From Streptomyces sp. NBC_01214 (GTDB lineage: Bacteria; Actinomycetota; Actinomycetes; Streptomycetales; Streptomycetaceae), in the NCBI RefSeq assembly GCF_026340975.1, contig NZ_JAPEOS010000001.1:1820501-1884500 (forward strand): a stretch of DNA of 64,000 nt, written 5' to 3'. Positions within the stretch are counted from its first letter, which is position 1. Every line of letters starts with the position of its first letter. The translations under genes were made by a program, and so were the position numbers. The notes beneath the pieces are model-generated. The model worked only from the letters and a program-made list of their open reading frames with translations, did no database searches and was not told the origin of the DNA. Shown in pieces: positions 40,589 to 47,751 of the stretch.

Positions 40589-42583
40589 ATGACGAGCAAC
40601 GAAGTGGCCCAACGCCACGAGGACCGCCTGAACGGAGGCTCTTCGGCAGCCGGCCTCAAGGGTTGGCTGTGGCACCGGGCCAAGCCGTACACCCCGCCGT
40701 GGATCGCCACCGGAGTTGTCGGGATCGCCGGCACCGGCGGGAACCTGATGTGGGCGAACTCCGCCCCGGCAGGCGTCGGCCTGACGCTCGTCTCGGTGGG
40801 CTTGACCGCCGCGGCCTGGTGGGCAGGTAAGCCCACCGGCCGGGAACGGCGCCTACACACCGCTATCACCGTGGCCGCAGGAGCGTCCTGGACCACCGCG
40901 GCCGCGCTCGCCGGACCCCTCACCGGGCCCCTCAATGACATGTACCTCATGGGCGGCGCCGGACTTGCGCTCTCCTGGAACCTGCGCCAGATGATGTGCG
41001 GCGCCGACGACAGCACCGGCAACGCTGCCGACAAGGGCCTCCTGGAGAAGGTCGGCCTGGCCCGCACCCTGCTGCGCAACGTCAAGGTTGAGCCGAACCG
41101 GGTCACCGTCCCCTACGAACTGCCCGCCGGCGAACTCACCAACGACGACGTCGCACGCTCCATCCCTCGGATCGCCTCCGCGCTCGACGTCCCCACCACC
41201 GCGATCCGCGTCCAGCACGACCCTGACTCGGCCCGCAAGGGCCAGATCGTCATCGTTCCCGAAGACATGCTCAAGACCCCGACACGCTGGCCCGGCCCTT
41301 ATGCGGCAGCCCAGTCGGTGGCCGTTGCTCTGCGGATCGGCGTGTATGACGACGGCAGCGCACTGCTGCTACCGCTCCTCGAAGCCATCCACATTCTGAT
41401 CATGGGAATGACCGGCTCCGGGAAAACCGAAGGCGCCCTCGACGTTATGTTCGAGCTGCTGACCCGCAAGGACGTCGTCGTCTGGCTCGCCGACGCAGCT
41501 AAGGCCGGCCAGGACTTCCTGCCCCTGGTGCCCGCAATGGACTGGGCCGCACTCGACACCCCGTCCGCCGCCGCGATGGTCGCCGCCGTCCAGGCCGTCA
41601 TCCCCGCCCGCACCGCCTGGCTCCGCGACCACGGCTACCGTGCATGGGAGCCCGCAGCCGCCGAACCGCAGAACGACCCCGCACACTCCTGCCAGAAAGG
41701 CCGCGCCTGCGGCTGCCCCGGAATCCAGTACCTCATCGCCTGGTTCGAGGAAGCAGCCAAGCTTCTGCGGGAGCTCGGCGACGACACCTTCACCGGCATC
41801 GCCCAGGAAGCCCGCTCCGCCGGCGTCTCCCTGGTCGTCTCCATGCAGCGCGCTTCCGGCTACCAGCTCTCCACCGACACCCGCGCCTCGTTGCCCGCCG
41901 CGGCCTGCTTCGGCGTCCGAGGCGACGACGCCTCGTTCGCACTGCCCGAGGAAGTCCTCGACGCAGGCGCCAACCCCGCTGCCTGGGGCAACAAACGCAA
42001 GGGCTACGTGTACCTGGTGTCTGCTGGCATCGACGAAGACATGTACGCCAATCCGGCCCGCACGTTCTGGACCGGGCCGTCCGGCGAGTATGAGAAGGCG
42101 GCGGCCTGGCTCGTCCAAGAGTTCGCAGGAATTCGTGCCGCCGTCGACCACGTCACCAGCGCCGCCGCGGAGAAGGTCGCCGGCCAGCTGTACACGAACC
42201 GCAAGGCCCGCGCCCTGGACCCGGGCAGCGTCCAGGCCGAACCCATCGACATCGAGGACGACATGACTGACGAAGCCACCGAGCAGGAGCTGGCCGCCCT
42301 GCAGCAGGAACTCCCTCCCGTCGAATCCGTAGTGGACCTGCCGCGGGACAAGCCCAGTACGGAGGCGGCCCGCGAGCTCCTCGACGAGCTCATCGACACG
42401 CTCGCCTCCGTCGGTCCCGGCACCGTCGCCGTCAAGGACTTCGCCCCCTACTTCGAACAGCTACAGCGGGACCGTTCCTGGGTGTCGAAGGAGTTGAAGA
42501 AGATCGGCGAGAGGGGTGAACGGCTCGCGCCGACCGGCGAGACCGGTGTTTATCGGGTCCTGCCCGTCCTCGCCGGAGTCTGA
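40589..42583 (+). CDS. TraB-like FtsK/SpoIIIE DNA translocase for conjugal transfer
   Basis: This 664-residue protein has N-terminal membrane segments (WIATGVVGIAGTGGNLMWAN, VGLTLVSVGLTAAAWWAG, TAITVAAGASWTTAAALAGP) and a RecA-type motor with Walker A GMTGSGKT at residues about 272-279 and a Walker B-like strand IQYLIAWFEEAAKLL. QEARSAGVSLVVSMQRASGY is also FtsK-like. The C-terminal 80 residues (LDELIDTLASVGPGTVAVKD, RDRSWVSKELKKIGERG) look like a winged helix, the domain by which TraB reads its clt repeats. In Streptomyces a single such protein moves double-stranded DNA between hyphae. Confidence 0.88.
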   Translation: MTSNEVAQRHEDRLNGGSSAAGLKGWLWHRAKPYTPPWIATGVVGIAGTGGNLMWANSAPAGVGLTLVSVGLTAAAWWAGKPTGRERRLHTAITVAAGASWTTAAALAGPLTGPLNDMYLMGGAGLALSWNLRQMMCGADDSTGNAADKGLLEKVGLARTLLRNVKVEPNRVTVPYELPAGELTNDDVARSIPRIASALDVPTTAIRVQHDPDSARKGQIVIVPEDMLKTPTRWPGPYAAAQSVAVALRIGVYDDGSALLLPLLEAIHILIMGMTGSGKTEGALDVMFELLTRKDVVVWLADAAKAGQDFLPLVPAMDWAALDTPSAAAMVAAVQAVIPARTAWLRDHGYRAWEPAAAEPQNDPAHSCQKGRACGCPGIQYLIAWFEEAAKLLRELGDDTFTGIAQEARSAGVSLVVSMQRASGYQLSTDTRASLPAAACFGVRGDDASFALPEEVLDAGANPAAWGNKRKGYVYLVSAGIDEDMYANPARTFWTGPSGEYEKAAAWLVQEFAGIRAAVDHVTSAAAEKVAGQLYTNRKARALDPGSVQAEPIDIEDDMTDEATEQELAALQQELPPVESVVDLPRDKPSTEAARELLDELIDTLASVGPGTVAVKDFAPYFEQLQRDRSWVSKELKKIGERGERLAPTGETGVYRVLPVLAGV

Positions 42584-42596
42584 CGTAGTAGGCCGC

Positions 42597-42695
42597 TGTG
42601 CGGCCCAAGTGTGCGGAGGGTGTGCCGATCTAGTCACACCCCCGTCTACCTGGGCAGACGCGCTGTGCGGGCGCGTGAGGTGTGCAGGTGTGCGA
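42597..42695 (+). repeat. TGTGCGG repeats: candidate clt (TraB-binding) locus
   Basis: TGTGCGG occurs at 42597, 42610 and 42664, with one-mismatch copies at 42621 (TGTGCCG), 42681 (TGTGCAG) and 42689 (TGTGCGA). Inverted GGGGGTGTG strings lie at 42635-42643 and 42772-42780. The 233-base tract has no gene and follows the translocase stop, where clt loci are found in Streptomyces plasmids. Confidence 0.55.
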
Positions 42696-42816
42696 CACAG
42701 GCGCAATCTGCACCAATCGGTAGATAGCGGCAAGGGAACGCCAGCCCGATCACAGCCTGCACAGCGGGCCGCACACCCCCTCGCAAACACGGCAAATCCC
42801 CTTCAGGAGTCCCCTC

Positions 42817-43281
42817 ATGCCCGACAGTAGCCAGGCGGAACGCAAGGACGCCGAGCGACTCGTCAATGCGGTCAATGAAGTCCTCGCCGCCCCCACCTCT
42901 TACCGCGACACCAGCCTCCTGCCTGCTGTCGGGAACGCAACGCCCGTACCCCAGCCTGGCCGCCCCCCGATGTCGCAGAAGGCCACCAATGCCAGCATGG
43001 TCATGCTCGCCGCCGGCGCCGCCTCGCTCCCCATCGGCGGCAGCACCGCCCTCGTCCTATACACGCTCGGCCACGTCGACCCTGCCGCCCTCGCCATCGG
43101 AGCAGCGGCTCCCGTAGCCCTCGTCCTCGCGATCGGGGCGCTCATTCGGGCCGCCAGCCGCGGCGTACAGGGCATCGGCGCCGAACACCACCACCACTAC
43201 AACGGGCCCGTGCACCAGGAACACAGCACGGTCAACACGCAGACCCGCGGCTTGATCGCCAAGACGATCAACAAGCAGTGA
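42817..43281 (+). CDS. Spd-like two-helix membrane protein
   Basis: This 154-residue protein has a hydrophilic N-terminus, two hydrophobic helices (VMLAAGAASLPIGGSTALVL and LAIGAAAPVALVLAIGALIR) and a His-rich soluble tail (AEHHHHYNGPVHQEHSTVNT). Its size and topology match SpdD/SpdB-type spread proteins encoded next to tra in AICEs. AGGAG precedes the ATG. It closes the transfer-like block. A role in intramycelial spread is inferred from family and place. Confidence 0.7.
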   Translation: MPDSSQAERKDAERLVNAVNEVLAAPTSYRDTSLLPAVGNATPVPQPGRPPMSQKATNASMVMLAAGAASLPIGGSTALVLYTLGHVDPAALAIGAAAPVALVLAIGALIRAASRGVQGIGAEHHHHYNGPVHQEHSTVNTQTRGLIAKTINKQ

Positions 43282-43295
43282 ACGGAGACCAGGCT

Positions 43296-43436
43296 ATGGC
43301 CAAGCACATCACCATCACCGACACCAACGGCACGACCACCGAGACCGCCGTCGCCGACGACGACACCGCCCGCCACTACGAGAACCTGCCATTCGAGACT
43401 GACCACATCGTCAGCGTCACCGTCACCGACGCCTGA
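43296..43436 (+). CDS. Small acidic Thr-rich protein
   Basis: A 46-codon frame starts with ATG 14 bases after the preceding gene (AKHITITDTNGTTTETAVAD, DDTARHYENLPFETDHIVSV). It is acidic and probably a small beta structure. GGAGACCAGG upstream is a weak ribosome-binding site. Function unknown; short proteins of this kind are common in AICEs. Confidence 0.58.
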   Translation: MAKHITITDTNGTTTETAVADDDTARHYENLPFETDHIVSVTVTDA

Positions 43437-43494
43437 CCGCGAGCGGCCTGACAGACCCGACTGCCACACGCCACCCAACCTGAAGGAGAAGCGC

Positions 43495-43668
43495 ATGACC
43501 CAGCAGACCACCAACGAGCCGGAAGCCCAGCCCGAGGCCGAAGAGGACTGGCCCTGCGGCGAGGGCATGTGCCAGTGCAGCTGCGACCACGGCCACGCGT
43601 GCGGCTGCGACTGCCCCCGCTGCCCTTACTGTCAGCAGGATTTCGAGGACTGCGACTGCGAAGACTGA
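43495..43668 (+). CDS. Cysteine-rich 57-residue protein, metallothionein-like
   Basis: GAAGGAG eight bases upstream of an ATG opens a 57-codon frame. After an acidic N-terminus (NEPEAQPEAEEDW), the second half contains eleven cysteines in the pattern CGEGMCQCSCDHGHACGCDC followed by PRCPYCQQDF and EDCDCED. This density and the CxC/CxxC spacing suggest binding of several metal ions. Related Cys-rich peptides occur in AICE and actinophage genomes. Function unproven. Confidence 0.72.
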   Translation: MTQQTTNEPEAQPEAEEDWPCGEGMCQCSCDHGHACGCDCPRCPYCQQDFEDCDCED

Positions 43669-43669
43669 C

Positions 43670-43855
43670 CTACCGCTCGATCGGGCCCTCGCCGTTCGCG
43701 GGGGCCTTCGGCATGACCGCGCGCGCCATCCACCCCGGACCTGCTGCCCGCATCGGCGCCGTCGTCGCCACCGCACCCAACAGACGGCACAGACGGTCCA
43801 GCTCACGCTGACACTCGACGGCCGACGACGCGCGGACCATGTACGAAACGCCCAT
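43670..43855 (-). CDS. Possible small protein downstream of the DUF6221 gene
   Basis: An ATG at 43855 opens a 61-codon frame on the minus strand (GVSYMVRASSAVECQRELDR, LCRLLGAVATTAPMRAAGPG). It lies 48 bases after the DUF6221 gene on the same strand, but it has no strong ribosome-binding site or recognised family, so it may be spurious. Confidence 0.4.
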   Translation of the reverse strand: MGVSYMVRASSAVECQRELDRLCRLLGAVATTAPMRAAGPGWMARAVMPKAPANGEGPIER

Positions 43856-43903
43856 GACGACATGATGCCGTCACAGGCGCCCCGGATAGCGCGGGATGGC
43901 GAT

Positions 43904-44314
43904 CTACGGCCGCCACTCCTCGCGGAAATACGGGTGATCGGCGTAGGGGAGGGCAAGGAGGCGGACGACCGGACAGGCCTCCCACTCGATGCCTCCTGCA
44001 CATCCGAGACACGCCTGGCCGGGCTCATCGACAAAGCGACGGTGGATCGCCAGAAGCCGCCGCTTGGCGTCGACCTCGGCGAGGACGCGCGCTGGATCGT
44101 GGCGGGCGATGTGGGCGACGGTTCCCCAGAGCAGGCCATCCTCGATGATCTGCTCGTTCTGCTCCGACTGCATGTTCCCGAAGCGGTCGTCATCGCCGTA
44201 AGGCCCGCGCGCCAGCCACTGCCCAGAGGTCAGGAACTCGCACGCGATGGCCTGCTGCGCAGCCTGCTCGTCCTCGTCGAGGCGGTCGCGAAGGAACTGC
44301 ACGAGATCGTCCAT
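43904..44314 (-). CDS. DUF6221 family protein
   Basis: This 136-residue protein begins DDLVQFLRDRLDEDEQAAQQ and has the diagnostic HIARHDPARVLAEVDAKRRL block in its middle, a possible CLGCAGGIEWEACP metal site, and the ending LLALPYADHPYFREEWRP. This is the DUF6221 pattern, a Streptomyces family frequent in mobile elements. The ATG at 44314 gives the normal N-terminus; ATGs at 44344 and 44356 are alternatives. It is transcribed opposite to both flanking modules, like a lysogeny-expressed cargo gene. Function unknown. Confidence 0.85.
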   Translation of the reverse strand: MDDLVQFLRDRLDEDEQAAQQAIACEFLTSGQWLARGPYGDDDRFGNMQSEQNEQIIEDGLLWGTVAHIARHDPARVLAEVDAKRRLLAIHRRFVDEPGQACLGCAGGIEWEACPVVRLLALPYADHPYFREEWRP

Positions 44315-44430
44315 GACGCCATTGTGGCCGAGATCGTCGAACATGGCCCGAACCATCGCCTTGTCAGCGCAGGTTGACGCGCGACCTGGGCGAACGTATC
44401 GTCGGTCTCACTGGACACGTGTGACTCTGA

Positions 44431-44451
44431 GGCCCGCCCACCCGGCGGGCC
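44431..44451. terminator. Hairpin terminator before the structural module
   Basis: GGCCCGCC (44431-44438) and GGCGGGCC (44444-44451) form a perfect eight-base stem followed by TTTG on the plus strand. It lies between the DUF6221 gene and the first gene of the structural block. Confidence 0.7.
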
Positions 44452-44474
44452 TTTGTCGTACCCCGGAGGTGGAC

Positions 44475-44708
44475 ATGGCCGCCGGAATCGCCCTCGTCGA
44501 CGAAGAAGCCGCCGCCCACTGGACAGGCCGCCCCGGCGTCACCATCCGCCGCTGGGCCCACGAAGGCCGCATCCAGCGATACGGCAGCGGACGCGGCAAG
44601 GTCCGCTACAACGTCTTCGAACTGCCCCGGAAGGTCGTCGACGACTGGACGGGCGAGACCACCCTCGGCGACCCGCCGCCACTGCCCGTCCGAGTCCGAA
44701 CCGCCTGA
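44475..44708 (+). CDS. Helix-turn-helix DNA-binding protein
   Basis: This 77-residue protein has a MerR/HTH_17-like core: IALVDEEAAAHWTGRPGVTI, then RRWAHEGRIQRYGSGRGKVR, followed by a wing-like YNVFELPRKVVDDW. GGAGG lies six bases upstream of the ATG. It is the first rightward gene before the tail-fibre and terminase genes and may regulate late transcription or bind packaging sites. Neither is shown. Confidence 0.78.
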   Translation: MAAGIALVDEEAAAHWTGRPGVTIRRWAHEGRIQRYGSGRGKVRYNVFELPRKVVDDWTGETTLGDPPPLPVRVRTA

Positions 44709-44829
44709 ACTCCTGCGCGCTCGCGGTATCTGCGGCAGCATGAGGCGCCCCAGAACCGCGACCAAGGGACGCCCATGTTCGGCAGCAAGAAGACCCCCGA
44801 AGAGAAGGCCGCCGCGGCCCGCAACAGCA

Positions 44830-44961
44830 ATGACGAAACTGTTCATCACCATCGAAGGCGCGGGCGGCGAAATCCTCGTCCAGCCCGTCGCGGCCGCCAA
44901 AGAGCCCCAGGCCCGCATCTTCGCGACCCTCGTGAACGGCGAGGCGACCGCACCGGAGTGA
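44830..44961 (+). CDS. Small protein; start uncertain
   Basis: The frame ending at 44961 encodes [20 protein letters not shown], then [22 protein letters not shown], a plausible 43-residue protein from the ATG at 44830. No ribosome-binding site precedes that ATG. A better site precedes an ATG at 44775 in a different frame ([20 protein letters not shown]), so a frameshift or a different start arrangement may apply. Confidence 0.4.
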   Translation: MTKLFITIEGAGGEILVQPVAAAKEPQARIFATLVNGEATAPE

Positions 44962-44980
44962 CCTACGCGAGGAGGCCGTC

Positions 44981-46669
44981 ATGCCGCTGCCTGCCGGCCT
45001 CCAAACGATCACCGTCAACGACAACCGGGCCCACCCAGACGGCGGCCCCATGCGCGGCCGAGTCATTTTCCGGCCCGAGGTGCCCACCATCACCTCAGCC
45101 CTGTACGGCACCATCGTCATGGGCGACGCGATCGGAACCTGGGTCGACGGGGTCCTCAAGGCGGCCGACGGGTCGACAGGCGTCAAGCTCCTCGCGTCCA
45201 ATGCGGCCGACTGCGTGCCCACCGGCTGGACGTACCGGATCATCGAGCAGCCCTACGACGCCGCCCACCGCAGCTACTCGATCCTGCTGACGACCAGCCT
45301 CGGCGTGAGCGTAGAACTGTCCGATCTCGCGCCCACCGACCCGGCCAACGGCGACTACGTAACCGTCCCCGGACCGGCAGGGCCCACGGGGCCAGCCGGA
45401 CCTCAGGGCCTTACGGGAGCAACTGGCCCCGCCGGGGCAACCGGACCGCAAGGCCCGACAGGCCCCGCAGGAGCAGACGGCGCCGACGGCGTAGACGGAT
45501 CCCCCGGGGCTACCGGAGCAACGGGGGCCACCGGAGCCACGGGTGCGACTGGAGCAACCGGCCCCCAGGGTGACCCCGGGCCAGCGGGCGCGACCGGGGC
45601 AACAGGCGCAACGGGCGCCCAGGGCGCGATCGGCGCGTCCGGCACGGTCATCCGTGAGGCCGAGGCCCGCATCACCGACGGCGCGATCGTCGACCTAACG
45701 TCCTCCACCCCGTGGATCATCGCGACCACGTCCGTGGGCACGCCGCTCCAGTGCTCGATCCCGGCAGCCGCCGGAGACCGCATCCGCGTCGACATGGCGA
45801 TGATGTACGTCGGCGGCCACTTCATGGACATCGCCCTGCTGACGAGCGCCGGCGCCATCTCCGTCTACGGAGGATCAGGGACCAGCACCCCGCTGTCCGA
45901 GGGCGCACCCTGGCTGTACCCCAGCACCAGCTTCTCCAAGGTCGCCAACGAGAAGTTCACCGTCCAGGCCAGCCACATCGACGGCTCCGGCAACGTCACG
46001 GTCGCCCTCGTTCACAGCGGGACGACCTCCGGCAAGGTCTACGCGAACGCCACCTACCCGTGGCGGATGATGCTGACGAACATCGGCCCCGTAGGCGGCT
46101 CAGCAGCCGGCAGCTGGGACGACCGGCCGTCCGATCAGGGACTGATCACCTGGACCTACGACCCCAACGAAGCCGGCCACGTCACCGCCCAGTCATCGGG
46201 TGGCGTCGCGGGCCGGATCACGCTCGTTCGCATCCCGATCCGTGAGCAGATCACATGGTCGAACATCTGGCTCGGCCTGTCCGGGATCGACGCGGGCGCC
46301 TCGCTCAGCAACTGCTACCTCGGCGTGTACGACGCGTCCGGCACCCGGAAGGGCGCCACCGCGGACATCTCCTCGTCGCTGATGACGGGGGCGACCGCCA
46401 AAGCCCTGCCGCTGATCACGCCCTTCGTGGCGGCGCCCGGCTACTACTACATCGCCATGCTGCTCAATGGGGCCTGGGCGACGAATTCGCTCACCTTCAA
46501 GGCCTCAGGCGCGGGCATCTCGGTCAATGCGAACCTCGCGGCGCCGAACTTGCGCTACGCCAACATGCTGACCGGCCAAACGTCGCTACCCACGTCACTG
46601 ACCATGTCCGGCCAGCTCACCTCGATCATCAATACGGGCTGGGGAAGCCAGTGGTACGGCGTCAGCTGA
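44981..46669 (+). CDS. Collagen-like phage tail-fibre or head-fibre protein
   Basis: This 562-residue protein has an N-terminal beta-rich domain (residues 1-125) that resembles attachment domains. A collagen-like Gly-X-Y region of about 30 triplets follows ([20 protein letters not shown] and repeated GAT), residues about 128-222. The C-terminal half (residues 225-562) is Ser/Thr/Gly-rich and beta-predicted, like receptor-binding tips. AGGAGG precedes the ATG. Collagen-like stalks trimerise fibres in many phages. Location upstream of the terminase, rather than after the tape measure, is unusual. Confidence 0.8.
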   Translation: MPLPAGLQTITVNDNRAHPDGGPMRGRVIFRPEVPTITSALYGTIVMGDAIGTWVDGVLKAADGSTGVKLLASNAADCVPTGWTYRIIEQPYDAAHRSYSILLTTSLGVSVELSDLAPTDPANGDYVTVPGPAGPTGPAGPQGLTGATGPAGATGPQGPTGPAGADGADGVDGSPGATGATGATGATGATGATGPQGDPGPAGATGATGATGAQGAIGASGTVIREAEARITDGAIVDLTSSTPWIIATTSVGTPLQCSIPAAAGDRIRVDMAMMYVGGHFMDIALLTSAGAISVYGGSGTSTPLSEGAPWLYPSTSFSKVANEKFTVQASHIDGSGNVTVALVHSGTTSGKVYANATYPWRMMLTNIGPVGGSAAGSWDDRPSDQGLITWTYDPNEAGHVTAQSSGGVAGRITLVRIPIREQITWSNIWLGLSGIDAGASLSNCYLGVYDASGTRKGATADISSSLMTGATAKALPLITPFVAAPGYYYIAMLLNGAWATNSLTFKASGAGISVNANLAAPNLRYANMLTGQTSLPTSLTMSGQLTSIINTGWGSQWYGVS

Positions 46670-46708
46670 CCCCTCTGGTCAACGCCCCCCAACAGCCCCC
46701 GGGGGTCG

Positions 46709-46745
46709 AGCCCAGGGGGTAAGCCCAGGGGGTTAACCAGGGGGG
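46709..46745 (+). repeat. Three tandem 13-bp G-rich repeats upstream of the terminase region
   Basis: AGCCCAGGGGGT at 46709-46720 and 46722-46733, and a related ACCAGGGGGGT ending near 46746, recur with a 13-base period. They follow a CCCCCGGGGG palindrome at about 46696-46705. Nothing is encoded here in a usable frame, and the location fits a packaging (cos/pac) region. Confidence 0.55.
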
Positions 46746-46813
46746 TGCGGGCCAGGCCCTTCACGCTCTTGCCGCAGACGTCCTGTCGGTCCTGAAGGAG
46801 GTGACCGCAGCCC

Positions 46814-47203
46814 ATGCCCATGTCACCGCCCAGCAGATGCAGCAGCACGGGATGCGCCGAGCTCGCGACGAATCGAGGCCGATGCGCCGAGCATCAGCCT
46901 GCAGCGTGGGCGAACCGGGCCCGTAAGCAGGACCGGTACGGCATGAGCTCGGGAACCATGCGCTCATTGAAGAAGCGGGTCACGGTCCGTGACAACGACA
47001 CGTGCTACGTCTGCGGCCGAGAGAGGCAAGAGGACGAGACGTTCGATCTTGAGCACATCACTCCGATCAGCCGAGGCGGATCAGCTCGGGACCTGGACAA
47101 CCTCGGCCTGATCTGCGCCGAAGACCATGCGATCAAGTCCAAGGCTGAAGCTGCCCAAGCGAATCGATCAAGATCGGGAAGATCTCGCAGGTCAGACGGG
47201 TAG
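46814..47203 (+). CDS. HNH endonuclease next to the terminase
   Basis: This 129-residue protein has an N-terminal Cys cluster (PSRCSSTGCAELATNRGRCA) and a canonical HNH core: DTCYVCGRERQEDETFDLEH, then ITPISRGGSARDLDNLGLIC and a final His (AEDHAIKSK). HNH proteins directly upstream of P27/large terminases in HK97-type phages are needed for cos cleavage together with the terminase. AAGGAGG lies upstream; the ATG at 46814 is used, and one at 46820 is possible. Confidence 0.9.
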   Translation: MPMSPPSRCSSTGCAELATNRGRCAEHQPAAWANRARKQDRYGMSSGTMRSLKKRVTVRDNDTCYVCGRERQEDETFDLEHITPISRGGSARDLDNLGLICAEDHAIKSKAEAAQANRSRSGRSRRSDG

Positions 47204-47295
47204 GGGAGTCCAGATCCTTAACTTGATCGTCTGGGGGCCCGCCGCGGTCAGAGAAAAAGACGCGAACTCAGATCCTGGGATAGGGGGTCTTGATC

Positions 47296-47751
47296 ATGGC
47301 CCGTACAGCTCAGCCCGCGGCCCTCAAGCTCCTCAAGGGGCAGGGCCCCGGCAAGGACTCGGGCGGCCGGGAGGTCAACCTGGGGCCCGCCTTCCGGCGG
47401 ATCGCCCCGGAGCCTCCGGACTGGCTGTCCGCCGAGGCGGCTGCTGAGTGGCGGCGGGTGGTGCCTGGTCTCCAGCGGCTGGACATCCTCAAGCAGGAAG
47501 ACCGCGCGGTCCTCGCCGCGTACTGCGAGACCTGGGCGACGTTCGTGGACGCGATCCGCCAGCAGCACAGCGAGGGCCTGACCATCGAGGCGAGGCAGGG
47601 CACCCTCGCGCACCCGGCCGTCGGAATCGCCCGCGCCGCGGGCCGTGAGCTCCGTTCCTTCGCCGCCCACTTCGGCCTGACCCCTTCGTCGGAGCAGGCC
47701 CTCGCGAGGGGGGCCGACGATGGCAACGAGGACGACAACCCGTTCGCGTAA
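47296..47751 (+). CDS. Terminase small subunit, P27 family
   Basis: This 151-residue protein starts ARTAQPAALKLLKGQGPGKD, the P27-family N-terminus, followed by PEPPDWLSAEAAAEWRRVVP and LAAYCETWATFVDAIRQQHS. It recognises the phage packaging site and presents DNA to the large subunit. The ATG at 47296 is chosen; a TTG two codons earlier is less likely. Its 3' end overlaps the large-subunit gene by 32 bases, implying coupled synthesis. Confidence 0.92.
   Translation: MARTAQPAALKLLKGQGPGKDSGGREVNLGPAFRRIAPEPPDWLSAEAAAEWRRVVPGLQRLDILKQEDRAVLAAYCETWATFVDAIRQQHSEGLTIEARQGTLAHPAVGIARAAGRELRSFAAHFGLTPSSEQALARGADDGNEDDNPFA

Noticed and set aside
44775..45290. 171-codon plus-strand frame across the start of the fibre gene
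   Set aside because: Only its first 20 codons look protein-like; the remainder is Arg/Pro/Ser-rich shadow of the fibre gene.
45370..45650. Repetitive GC-rich tract as a non-coding repeat
   Set aside because: The repetition is the codon pattern of collagen-like Gly-X-Y triplets in an uninterrupted gene.
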